33,752 nt of DNA from Prado023 sp032123675 (GTDB lineage: Bacteria > Actinomycetota > Actinomycetes > S36-B12 > CAIYMF01), in the NCBI GenBank assembly GCA_032123675.1, contig JAQBEX010000225.1, forward strand, positions 1-33,752, read 5' to 3'. Below, piece by piece: positions 7,494 through 14,434 of this stretch. The translations under genes were made by a program, and so were the position numbers. The notes beneath the pieces were generated by a model, which was given only the letters and a program-made list of their open reading frames with translations, did not search any database and was not told where the DNA came from. Within the stretch, counting starts at the first letter, position 1; every line of letters begins with the position of its first letter.

Positions 7494-7813
7494 GGAGCCG
7501 GGGTGTCCCAGCGGGCTTCCTCCGCCGGGAACGCAGCCGAGAACTTCGTCGAGGTGCGCGGCACGGCCATCATGGGTGCGACGGTGTCGCGCCACGTGGC
7601 GTAGTGGGCCGTCTCCTTGTGCGCCAGGGCATCGGCATCGGTTCGGTACACCTCGACCAGCACGACATGCGCCGGGTCGGCGAGGTCGGACAGGACGTCG
7701 AAGCGCAGCACGCCGGGTTCGTCGAGGGACGCCGTTGCGTTGGCCAGAGTGGCGGCCGCGAAGGCCTGCACCTGGTCGGGGACGACATGGACGTGCACAT
7801 GAACGATCAGCAT
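7490..7813 (-). CDS. ABM-domain protein, LsrG/YgiN-like
   Basis: This 107-residue protein is a single antibiotic-biosynthesis-monooxygenase (ABM) ferredoxin-like domain. It contains ANATASLDEPGVLRFDVL, VLVEVYRTDADALAHKET and HYATWRDTVAPMM. The pattern of EPG..RFDVL, HK.T.HY and PM is closest, among families I know, to LsrG-type isomerases that act on phospho-AI-2 and to YgiN-type quinol monooxygenases. No lsrACDB, lsrK or lsrF neighbours are present, so an AI-2 role is not supported by context. It is the first gene of a two-gene unit with the iron alcohol dehydrogenase, overlapping it by four bases. The start ATG 7813 fits family N-termini. No Shine-Dalgarno is present, but CAGAAT lies 6 bases upstream. 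Confidence 0.8.
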   Translation of the reverse strand: MLIVHVHVHVVPDQVQAFAAATLANATASLDEPGVLRFDVLSDLADPAHVVLVEVYRTDADALAHKETAHYATWRDTVAPMMAVPRTSTKFSAAFPAEEARWDTPAP

Positions 7814-7825
7814 CCCCCGATTCTG
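7814..7825 (-). promoter_or_regulatory. -10-like box of a probable leaderless promoter (ABM-adh unit)
   Basis: On the minus strand CAGAAT (7825-7820) is followed by CGGGGG and ATG 7813. The G run abuts the ATG and is too close to act as a Shine-Dalgarno. Confidence 0.4.
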
Positions 7826-7879
7826 GCGCCCGGCGGCCCCGAACGCCTGACGGCAGGCCCCCCAGCGCCCCCGCCCCGG

Positions 7880-7951
7880 CGCAAACCCTCCACAAAGGGC
7901 CGGACCCTCCGCGACGGCGCGGAGATTCCTGCCCCCAGCGGAGGGTTTGCG
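7880..7951. repeat. Nested palindromic intergenic repeat, copy B
   Basis: The outer stem pairs CGCAAACCCTCC (7880-7891) with 7940-7951 perfectly over 12 bases. The inner stem pairs CTCCGCG (7907-7913) with 7918-7924 around the same ACGG loop as copy A, then resumes for three pairs after a two-base mismatch (7902-7904 with 7927-7929). Compared with copy A, a G-C pair of the outer stem is replaced by A-T on both arms, which preserves pairing. It lies between the ABM gene and the hrcA promoter. Confidence 0.8.
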
Positions 7952-7991
7952 GTGGGGGGCGCTGGTGGGGGGGCGCTGGGGGGCGTGGTGC

Positions 7992-8020
7992 CTGCCGGAC
8001 TTGGTGGGGCGGCGTAGAAT
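7992..8020 (+). promoter_or_regulatory. hrcA operon promoter
   Basis: The -10 box is TAGAAT (8015-8020, five of six matches to TATAAT). A weak -35 candidate, CTGCCG (7992-7997), lies 17 bases upstream. The predicted start site falls inside the CIRCE operator, which fits HrcA repression. Confidence 0.6.
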
Positions 8021-8045
8021 GGCACTCAGGTCCTGTGAGTGCTAA
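8019..8045 (+). promoter_or_regulatory. CIRCE operator of hrcA-dnaJ
   Basis: The right half-site GAGTGCTAA (8037-8045) is a perfect match to the CIRCE consensus. The left half-site ATGGCACTC (8019-8027) keeps GCACTC and the T at the second position but differs from TTAGCACTC at two positions, and the spacer is exactly 9 bases. HrcA encoded directly downstream is expected to bind here and repress its own operon until heat shock. Confidence 0.85.
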
Positions 8046-8071
8046 CGGAGTTCGTCCCCTAGGAGGTGCCC

Positions 8072-9085
8072 ATGCTCGATGACCGGAAGCTGTCCGTGCT
8101 GCGCGCCATCGTCGAGGACTTCGTGCGCACCCATGAGCCGGTCGGGTCCAAGGCGCTGGTGGAGCGGCACTCGCTGGGCGTCTCCCCGGCGACGATCCGC
8201 AACGACATGGCGGCCCTCGAGGAGGAGGGCTTCATCGCCCAGCCGCACACGAGCGCAGGTCGGATCCCCACGGACAAGGGATACCGGCTGTTCGTCGACC
8301 GGCTGTCGCAGGTGAAGCCGCTGAGCCCGGCGGAACGTCGGGCCATCGAGAAGTTCCTGTCCGGGGCCGTGGACCTCGATGACGTGATGCGTCGCTCCGT
8401 TCGCCTGCTGGCCCAGATCACCCGCCAGGTCGCGCTCGTGCAGTACCCCTCGCTGACCAGCTCCGCCCTGCGGCACGTGGAGGTGGTCCCGCTCAGCGAG
8501 CACCGCCTCCTGCTGGTGCTGATCGCTGACTCCGGCAGGATCGAGCAGCGGATCGTGGAAGTGCCCACGGCCCTGTCCGAGGATGACCTCGCCCGGTTGC
8601 GCACCCTCGTGAACGAGTCGGTCGATGGTGAGCCGCTGGCCTCGCTCTCCGAGCGCGTGACGGACCTGCCCGAGCGGTTCGACGAGGCCGCTCGGCCCGC
8701 TGTCTCGATCGTGCTCGCGGCACTGCTCGAGACCGTCGTCGAGCGCCATGAGGAGCGGGTCGTGATGGGCGGGACGGCCAACCTCGCGCGGTACGTCGAC
8801 GGTTTCGACAGCCTCGAACCCGTTCTGGAGGCGCTCGAGGAGCAGATGGTGCTCATGCGCCTGCTCGGTGCGGCCGGCGCCGACTCGGTGAGCGTCACGA
8901 TCGGCCATGAGAACCTGGTCGCCGGCATGAGCAGCACGTCGGTCATCAGCGCCGGCTATGGGCCGAACCAGGGGACGGTGGCCCGGATCGGGGTCGTCGG
9001 ACCCACCCACATGGACTACCCAAGCACCATGGCCTCGGTCCGGGCGGTTGCCCGGTACCTCGGGCAGTTGCTCCGAAACGAATAG
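8072..9085 (+). CDS. hrcA: Heat-inducible transcription repressor HrcA
   Basis: This 337-residue repressor binds the CIRCE element and shuts off class I heat-shock genes. The N-terminal winged-helix region contains RKLSVLRAIVEDFVRTHEPV, SLGVSPATIRNDMAALEEEG and HTSAGRIPTDKGYRLFVD, all diagnostic of HrcA. The C-terminal regulatory domain follows, ending RAVARYLGQLLRNE. The start is ATG 8072 because AGGAGG sits at 8061-8066 with 5-base spacing; a GTG at 8066 overlaps that site and is rejected. It is the first gene of hrcA-dnaJ-rsmE, directly under a CIRCE operator, so autoregulation is expected. Known HrcA activity depends on GroEL, whose gene is not in this window. Confidence 0.96.
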   Translation: MLDDRKLSVLRAIVEDFVRTHEPVGSKALVERHSLGVSPATIRNDMAALEEEGFIAQPHTSAGRIPTDKGYRLFVDRLSQVKPLSPAERRAIEKFLSGAVDLDDVMRRSVRLLAQITRQVALVQYPSLTSSALRHVEVVPLSEHRLLLVLIADSGRIEQRIVEVPTALSEDDLARLRTLVNESVDGEPLASLSERVTDLPERFDEAARPAVSIVLAALLETVVERHEERVVMGGTANLARYVDGFDSLEPVLEALEEQMVLMRLLGAAGADSVSVTIGHENLVAGMSSTSVISAGYGPNQGTVARIGVVGPTHMDYPSTMASVRAVARYLGQLLRNE

Positions 9086-9092
9086 GACCCCA

Positions 9093-10229
9093 GTGGCCAA
9101 CGACTATTACGCCGTCCTTGGCGTCGCACGCGACGCAACCGGTGAGGAGATCAAGCGCTCCTACCGCAAGCTGGCCCGCGAGCTGCATCCGGACGTGAAT
9201 CCCGATCCTGAGACCCAGGAGCGGTTCAAGGAGGTCACGGCGGCCTACGAGGTGCTCTCCGATCCGGAGAAGCGCCAGATGTACGACCTCGGTGCTGATC
9301 CGCGCAGCCCCGGCGGCGGGGCCGGTCCCTACGGTCCCGGAGCCGGCGGCTTCGGCTTCGGCGACATCATGGACGCGTTCTTCGGTGGCCAGCAGAGTCG
9401 TGGTCCCAAGCCCCGCGTGCGTCGGGGGCAGGACGCGCTGATCAAGGTCACCATCGACCTGCCCGACGCTGCGTTCGGCGTCGTCAAGGAGATCCAGGTC
9501 GACACCGCCCTGGTCTGCACCACGTGCACAGGCACGGGGGCGGCCCCGGGCGAGCAGCCCGTTGAGTGCTCGATGTGTCATGGCCGCGGCGAGATCCAGT
9601 CGGTCCAGCGCTCGTTCCTCGGCCAGGTCATGACCTCGCGCCCCTGCCCGCAGTGCCAGGGCTTCGGCAGCGTCATCACCCACCCGTGCGCGGAGTGCAG
9701 CGGTGACGGTCGCGTGCGCACCCGGCGGACGCTGAAGGTGAAGATCCCCGCCGGGATCGACGACGGTACCCGCATCCAGCTCTCGGGCGAGGGCGAGGTG
9801 GGACCCGGCGGCGGGCCGGCCGGAGACCTGTACGTCGAGGTGACCACCCGGGCGCACCCCGTCTTCCAGCGTCGCGGCGACGACCTGCACTGCTCGATCA
9901 CCCTGCCGATGACGGTGGCCGCCCTGGGCAGCGTGCTCCCGTTGGAGACCCTCGACGGCACTGAGGACATCGAGATCCGCCCCGGAACGCAGCCCGGGCA
10001 CGTGGTCACGCTCAAGGCTCGTGGGGTGCCACACCTGCGCAGTTCCGGGCGGGGCGACCTGCTCGTGCATATGGACGTGGCGACGCCCACCAAGCTCGAC
10101 GCGCGCCAGGAGGAGCTGCTGCGCGAGCTCGCCGCTGTCCGGGGCGAGGAGAGCGCGCAGGGCACGTTCGAGAGCCCCGAGAAGGATGGCCTCTTCAGCC
10201 GCCTCAGGGACGCGTTCTCCGCCAAATGA
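9093..10229 (+). CDS. dnaJ: Molecular chaperone DnaJ (actinobacterial DnaJ2 type)
   Basis: This 378-residue type I J-domain protein stimulates the ATPase of DnaK and presents unfolded clients. The J domain spans about residues 3-68 with HPD at 32-34. A short Gly-rich region follows (GGGAGPYGPGAGGFGFGD). Four zinc-binding CxxCxGxG-type repeats follow: CTTCTGTG, CSMCHGRG, CPQCQGFG and CAECSGDG. The C-terminal substrate-binding domains are complete. The start is GTG 9093, 7 bases after the hrcA stop, with AGGA at 9084-9087. Actinobacteria usually have a second dnaJ with dnaK-grpE and this one with hrcA. It shares the CIRCE-controlled transcript, and its stop overlaps the rsmE start. Confidence 0.95.
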   Translation: MANDYYAVLGVARDATGEEIKRSYRKLARELHPDVNPDPETQERFKEVTAAYEVLSDPEKRQMYDLGADPRSPGGGAGPYGPGAGGFGFGDIMDAFFGGQQSRGPKPRVRRGQDALIKVTIDLPDAAFGVVKEIQVDTALVCTTCTGTGAAPGEQPVECSMCHGRGEIQSVQRSFLGQVMTSRPCPQCQGFGSVITHPCAECSGDGRVRTRRTLKVKIPAGIDDGTRIQLSGEGEVGPGGGPAGDLYVEVTTRAHPVFQRRGDDLHCSITLPMTVAALGSVLPLETLDGTEDIEIRPGTQPGHVVTLKARGVPHLRSSGRGDLLVHMDVATPTKLDARQEELLRELAAVRGEESAQGTFESPEKDGLFSRLRDAFSAK

Positions 10230-10975
10230 CCGCCCCGCTGTTCCTGATCGAGCCGGCGGTCGCTGCCGGCGCGGGCCCCGGGGACGAGGTTGAGCTCACG
10301 GGGCCGGAGGGGCGGCACGCCGTCACGGTCAAGCGCATCCAGGTCGGTGAGGAGATCGATCTCGCCGACGGGCGGGGAACGGTCCTGAGCAGCACGGTCG
10401 AGACGGTCACCGGTGCCGACTCCCTGACGGCCCGGGTCTCCCGTCGCTCGAACGCCCCGGCGCCGCAGCCGCGGTTGACCGTCGTGCAGGCGCTGCCCAA
10501 GGGGGATCGCGGCGAGACTGCGGTGGAAACGCTCGCGGAGGTGGGGGTCGACGTGATCGTGCCGTGGCAGGCCGATCGCTGCATCGCCCGCTGGAACGCC
10601 GCGAAGGCCGAACGTGGGCTGGCCAGGTGGGCCTCGACCGCCCGGGCGGCCGGCAAGCAGGCGCGCCGTGCGTGGTTCCCCGAGGTCACCCCGCTGGCCC
10701 GAACCGCCGACGTCGAGGAGCGGATCGCCTCGGTCACCTGTGCCGTGATCCTGCACGAGCAGGCGACGACGCCGATCCAGCACGTCAGCGTGCCGGCCGC
10801 TGGCGAGGTCCTGCTCATCGTGGGGCCCGAGGGGGGCTTGACCCCCGACGAGATCGCCAGGTTCCAGGCTGCTGGTGCCCAGCAGGCCCTGGTCGGACCG
10901 ACGGTCATGCGCACCTCGACCGCGGGGACCGTCGCTGCCGCCGTCGTGCTGGCCGCGACGGGCCGCTGGGCCTGA
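10226..10975 (+). CDS. rsmE: 16S rRNA m3U1498 methyltransferase RsmE
   Basis: This 249-residue SPOUT-class methyltransferase methylates N3 of U1498 in 16S rRNA on the 30S subunit. The N-terminal PUA-like domain contains LTGPEGRHAVTVKRIQVGE. The catalytic trefoil knot shows RLTVVQALPKGDRGE, LLIVGPEGGLTPDE (GPEGG at 200-204) and the final VMRTSTAGTVAAAVVL. ATG 10226 overlaps the dnaJ stop as ATGA, so it is translationally coupled in the heat-shock operon. The last four codons and the stop lie inside a tandem repeat array (10961-11077), so the C-terminus GRWA may have been shaped by that duplication. Confidence 0.95.
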   Translation: MTAPLFLIEPAVAAGAGPGDEVELTGPEGRHAVTVKRIQVGEEIDLADGRGTVLSSTVETVTGADSLTARVSRRSNAPAPQPRLTVVQALPKGDRGETAVETLAEVGVDVIVPWQADRCIARWNAAKAERGLARWASTARAAGKQARRAWFPEVTPLARTADVEERIASVTCAVILHEQATTPIQHVSVPAAGEVLLIVGPEGGLTPDEIARFQAAGAQQALVGPTVMRTSTAGTVAAAVVLAATGRWA

Positions 10976-11077
10976 CCGGCCGATGGCGGCTGCCAGGACG
11001 ATGGGGGCTGACCGGACGATGGCGGCTGCCCGGCCGCTGGGCCTGGCGGGCCGATGGCGGCTGCCCGGCCGCTCTGG
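10961..11077 (+). repeat. Imperfect ~35-base tandem repeats across the rsmE stop codon
   Basis: Three units of 34-36 bases (10961-10994, 10995-11030, 11031-11065) and a partial fourth (11066-11077) each end in GATGGCGGCTGCC or start in GGCCGCTGGGCCTG. The first unit includes the rsmE stop TGA at 10973-10975. The array fills about half of the 219-base spacer to the HIT gene. The remaining spacer to the HIT promoter box shows nothing I can name. Confidence 0.8.
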
Positions 11078-11182
11078 TCGCCCTCGGTCATGAGCCCATC
11101 GGTGACTCGCACTGCTCGGTGCGGGCTGGGATCAGCACCACGCAGCAGCCCGCACGCGCCCACACGCGACCGGGCGCGATGG

Positions 11183-11194
11183 CAGGATGGCGCC
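11183..11194 (+). promoter_or_regulatory. -10-like box of a probable leaderless promoter (HIT gene)
   Basis: CAGGAT (11183-11188) is followed by GGCGCC and ATG 11195. The same arrangement, CAGGAT-N6-ATG, occurs at uppS. Confidence 0.45.
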
Positions 11195-11539
11195 ATGAGT
11201 GCTGACTGCCTGTTCTGCAGCATCGTCGCCGGCCGGATCCCGGCGACGATCGTCGACGAGACCGAGACCACGCTGGCATTCCGGGACATCGCGCCGGTCT
11301 CCCCGACGCATGTCCTGGTGATCCCCAAGGCGCATGTGGCCAGCCTGGATGAGGCGGCTGCCGTCGATCCCGGCATCGCCGCCGAGGTGATCAGCCGGTG
11401 CGTGCACGTGGCCGGGCTCGAGGGACTGTCCGAGGGCTACCGCGTGGTGATCAACAACGGCCACAACGGTGGCCAGGAGGTGGGGCACCTGCACGCCCAC
11501 GTCCTCGGCGGTCGAGCGCACTCGTGGCCCCCGGGCTGA
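11195..11539 (+). CDS. HIT family (HINT-like) nucleotide hydrolase
   Basis: This 114-residue histidine triad protein is expected to hydrolyse adenosine phosphoramidates or related nucleotidyl conjugates in the cytosol. The N-terminus CLFCSIVAGRIPA, the strand PTHVLVIPKAHVASL and the triad HLHAHVLGG near the C-terminus identify the HINT branch. It starts at ATG 11195, chosen because SADCLFC is the family N-terminus; longer readings would run through the tandem repeats upstream. It is 23 bases from phoH and probably leads the HIT-phoH-ybeY-hlyC-era operon, an order seen widely in actinobacteria. Confidence 0.93.
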   Translation: MSADCLFCSIVAGRIPATIVDETETTLAFRDIAPVSPTHVLVIPKAHVASLDEAAAVDPGIAAEVISRCVHVAGLEGLSEGYRVVINNGHNGGQEVGHLHAHVLGGRAHSWPPG

Positions 11540-11562
11540 ACGGGGCCTACCCTTGTCAGGTC

Positions 11563-12585
11563 ATGACTGAATCCACCCTGCGCCCAGAGCGCATCCAGCA
11601 CACCGTCATCGTCCCCGCGAGCCTCGACATGGTCGCGGTCGTCGGCGTGGGCGATGAGGTCCTGCGGACCATCGAGGACGGCTTCCCCAGTGTGGACATC
11701 CACGTGCGGGGCAACCAGATCACGCTGACCGGCGGGTCGGCTGACCTGCACCTCGTGGAGCGGCTCTTCGACGAGGTCGTGTCCATCGTGCGGACCGGGC
11801 AGCCGATGACCCCGGACGCCGCTCGTCGGGCGCTCGCGATGCTCAGGGCCGAGCCCGGTAGCAGCCCCGGCGACGTCCTGACGGCCAACATCCTGTCCAA
11901 CCGCGGCCGCACGATCCGCCCCAAGACGCTGAACCAGAAGCGCTACGTGGACGCGATCGACCAGCACACCATCGTGTTCGGAATCGGTCCCGCTGGAACG
12001 GGCAAGACCTACCTGGCGGTCGCCAAGGCCGTCCAGGCGCTACAGGCCAAGAAGGTCAATCGGATCGTCCTGACCCGCCCGGCCGTCGAGGCCGGGGAGC
12101 GGCTCGGGTACCTGCCCGGGACCCTGTCGGAGAAGATCGACCCCTACCTGCGCCCGCTGTACGACGCGCTGCGCGACATGCTCGACCCCGACTCCATCCC
12201 GCGACTGCTGACCAGCGGCACGATCGAGGTCGCACCGTTGGCCTACATGCGTGGCCGGACGTTGAATGACGCCTTCGTGATCCTCGACGAGGCGCAGAAC
12301 ACCTCGCCGGACCAGATGAAGATGTTCCTGACCCGCCTCGGATTCGGCTCGACGATGGTGGTCACCGGTGACGTGACGCAGGTGGACCTGCCCGGTGGCA
12401 CCGATTCCGGGCTCAAGGTGGTCCAGGGGATCCTCGACGGCGTTCGCGACGTGTCCTTCTGCCACCTGAACGCCCATGACGTGGTCCGGCACAGCCTGGT
12501 GACCGACATCGTGCAGGCATACGGGCGCTACGACGAGCGTCAGGCCACCGACGATCGTCCGACCCGACCGGCCAGGCGACGCTGA
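11563..12585 (+). CDS. phoH: PhoH family ATPase
   Basis: This 340-residue PhoH-like protein has an N-terminal KH-like segment (about residues 10-80) and a P-loop ATPase/helicase core. Walker A is GPAGTGKT at 142-149, and Walker B is ILDEAQN with D242-E243. TRPAVEAGERLGYLPG and TGDVTQVDLP complete the signature. The family acts with YbeY in RNA processing, and the immediate overlap with ybeY (TGATG at 12583-12587) supports that role. The start ATG 11563 gives MTESTLRPER; upstream in-frame readings overlap the HIT gene and are rejected. A TACCCT box lies 9 bases before the ATG, a weaker fit to the leaderless pattern, so cotranscription with the HIT gene is more likely. Confidence 0.95.
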   Translation: MTESTLRPERIQHTVIVPASLDMVAVVGVGDEVLRTIEDGFPSVDIHVRGNQITLTGGSADLHLVERLFDEVVSIVRTGQPMTPDAARRALAMLRAEPGSSPGDVLTANILSNRGRTIRPKTLNQKRYVDAIDQHTIVFGIGPAGTGKTYLAVAKAVQALQAKKVNRIVLTRPAVEAGERLGYLPGTLSEKIDPYLRPLYDALRDMLDPDSIPRLLTSGTIEVAPLAYMRGRTLNDAFVILDEAQNTSPDQMKMFLTRLGFGSTMVVTGDVTQVDLPGGTDSGLKVVQGILDGVRDVSFCHLNAHDVVRHSLVTDIVQAYGRYDERQATDDRPTRPARRR

Positions 12586-13040
12586 TGGCCGTCGTCGAGG
12601 TCGACAACCGCAGTTCAGTACCCGTGGACAGTGCGCGCCTCGTGGCGCAGGCGGAGTTCGTGATCGATCGGCTCGGCCTGCACCCGGACGTCGAGCTGTC
12701 CATCTCGCTGGTCGATCCCGCGGAGATCACGGCGCTGCACGTGCGCTGGATGGACCTGCCCGGCCCGACCGATGTCCTGAGCTTCCCGATGGATGAGCTG
12801 CGCGTGCCGGAGCCGGGCCAGGCTGCCGAGCCCGGCATGCTCGGAGACGTCGTGATCTGTCCCCAGGTGGCTGCCGATCAGGGTGAGCAGGCCGGCCACG
12901 GGCTCGGTGCCGAGCTCGAGTTGCTCCTGACCCACGGCATCCTGCACCTGCTGGGACACGACCACGCAGAACCCGAGGAGCACGCGGTGATGTTCAGCCA
13001 GCAGGACGACCTGCTGACTGCGTGGCGAGGGCAGGCCTGA
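12585..13040 (+). CDS. ybeY: Endoribonuclease YbeY
   Basis: This 151-residue zinc metalloprotein is required for 16S rRNA 3'-end maturation and ribosome quality control. The zinc motif HGILHLLGHDH places the three ligands at His117, His121 and His127. The upstream region has the family motifs ITALHVRWMDLPGPTDVLSFPMDE and GDVVICP. The gene overlaps the phoH stop by one base, which implies coupled translation. Its own stop overlaps the GTG alternative start of the next gene but not the ATG preferred here. Length and motif order are normal. Confidence 0.95.
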   Translation: MAVVEVDNRSSVPVDSARLVAQAEFVIDRLGLHPDVELSISLVDPAEITALHVRWMDLPGPTDVLSFPMDELRVPEPGQAAEPGMLGDVVICPQVAADQGEQAGHGLGAELELLLTHGILHLLGHDHAEPEEHAVMFSQQDDLLTAWRGQA

Positions 13041-13045
13041 CGCTG

Positions 13046-14434
13046 ATGCAGACCACTGACTGGGTGACCATCGGGCTGGCCGTCCTGTTCGTGGTCACGG
13101 CCGCGTTCCTGGTCGCGGCTGAGACTGCGATCGGGCGGGTGTCGCGCTCCCGGGCACACGAGATGACCCGGGAGCGACCCGGCAAGGCGACCGAGCGGCT
13201 CGAACTGATCGTCGAGGACCGCGCGCGCTACGTGAACGTGATGCTGTTCCTGCACACGGCCTTCGCGGTCGCCGCGACGGGGCTCGTGACGTACCTGTGC
13301 CTGGACCTGGTCACGTGGGGTCCCGGGTGGGCCCTGCTGCTCACCCTGGCGATCATGACCGGGGTGATGTTCATCGCGCTGGGAGTTGCCCCGGTGACCC
13401 TCGGCCGCCAGCACGCCGACCGGATCGCGCTGCGCGCCGGGAAGTTCGCGCGCGGGTCCGCGGTGCTCCTCGGGCCGTTCGTCTCGCTGCTGATCCTGAT
13501 CGGCAACGCCATCACACCGGGGCGCGGCTACCGGCAGGGTCCGTTCGCGAGCCAGGCCGAACTGCGCGAGCTCGTGGACCAGGCCGAGGCCGACCGCGTC
13601 ATCGAGGATGGCGAGGCCGCGATGCTGCACTCGGTGTTCGAGCTGGGCGACACCCGTGTGCGTGAGGTGATGGTCCCGCGCACGGAGATGGTCTGGATCG
13701 AGCGGCACAAGACCCTGCGCCAGGCCCTGTCCCTCGCGCTTCGCTCCGGCTTCTCCCGGATCCCGGTGATCGGCGACGGTCCGGATGACGTCGTCGGGGT
13801 CTTCTACCTCAAGGACGTCATCAACCGGGTCTTCGAGCATCACGAGTCCGAGGTCACCGAACGGATCGACTCCCGGATGCGTCCGGCGACCTTCGTGCCG
13901 GACTCCAAGCTGGTCGACGACCTGCTGCGCGACCTGCAGTCCGAGCGCGTCCACATGGCGATCGCCGTCGATGAGTACGGCGGCACCGCGGGCCTGGTCA
14001 CGATCGAGGATGTCCTCGAGGAGATCGTGGGCGAGATCTCCGACGAGTACGACCACGAGGCCCCGGAGATCGAGAAGCTGGCGGGTGGGGGCTACCGGCT
14101 CAGCGCACGGCTGCACGTGGAGGATGCCGGTGAACTGCTCGGGTTCGACGTCGACGCCGACGAGGAGGGTGTGGACACCGTGGCCGGCCTGATCGCCAAG
14201 CGCCTGGGCAAGGTGGCGCTGCCCGGCACCTCGATCACCGTCGGGGACTGGGTGCTGACCGCCGAGCAGGCCGCGGGGCGGCGCAACCGGATCACCACGG
14301 TCCTCGCTGAACCGAAGGCCGGGGAGCTGACCTCCACGGGGCCCGAGCAGCAGGCGGAGGCTCCGAGGATCTCGAGTGCGGCACTTGCCTCGTCCGCCGG
14401 CGCGCCATCCTCGGCCGAGGACGAACGGTCATGA
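13046..14434 (+). CDS. CNNM/HlyC-CorC family membrane protein with CBS domains
   Basis: This protein of about 462 residues has an N-terminal DUF21/CNNM membrane domain with at least three hydrophobic segments (WVTIGLAVLFVVTAAFLVA, VMLFLHTAFAVAATGLV and WALLLTLAIMTGVMFIAL) and a fourth near LLGPFVSLLILIGN. A CBS pair follows, starting REVMVPRTEMVWI and containing FSRIPVIG and MAIAVDEYGGTAGLVTIEDV. A C-terminal CorC/HlyC domain ends the fold. The family is linked to magnesium or other divalent cation efflux, and the hemolysin label is historical. ATG 13046 is preferred; an in-frame GTG at 13022 would overlap ybeY by 19 bases. The stop overlaps the era start (ATGA). An Ala/Ser-rich tail of about 30 residues ends the protein. 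Confidence 0.9.
   Translation: MQTTDWVTIGLAVLFVVTAAFLVAAETAIGRVSRSRAHEMTRERPGKATERLELIVEDRARYVNVMLFLHTAFAVAATGLVTYLCLDLVTWGPGWALLLTLAIMTGVMFIALGVAPVTLGRQHADRIALRAGKFARGSAVLLGPFVSLLILIGNAITPGRGYRQGPFASQAELRELVDQAEADRVIEDGEAAMLHSVFELGDTRVREVMVPRTEMVWIERHKTLRQALSLALRSGFSRIPVIGDGPDDVVGVFYLKDVINRVFEHHESEVTERIDSRMRPATFVPDSKLVDDLLRDLQSERVHMAIAVDEYGGTAGLVTIEDVLEEIVGEISDEYDHEAPEIEKLAGGGYRLSARLHVEDAGELLGFDVDADEEGVDTVAGLIAKRLGKVALPGTSITVGDWVLTAEQAAGRRNRITTVLAEPKAGELTSTGPEQQAEAPRISSAALASSAGAPSSAEDERS

Noticed and set aside
7494..7895. N-terminal extension of the alcohol dehydrogenase to a 515-residue protein
   Set aside because: It is another frame of the ABM gene, and the enzyme fold begins at GTG 7493 with the GTGA overlap.
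6248..7951. CRISPR array or insertion sequence
   Set aside because: Only two palindromic copies 1.6 kb apart with genes between them; no cas gene, spacer periodicity or transposase.
8958..9092. N-terminal extension of DnaJ
   Set aside because: It overlaps the end of hrcA; the J domain begins directly after GTG 9093.
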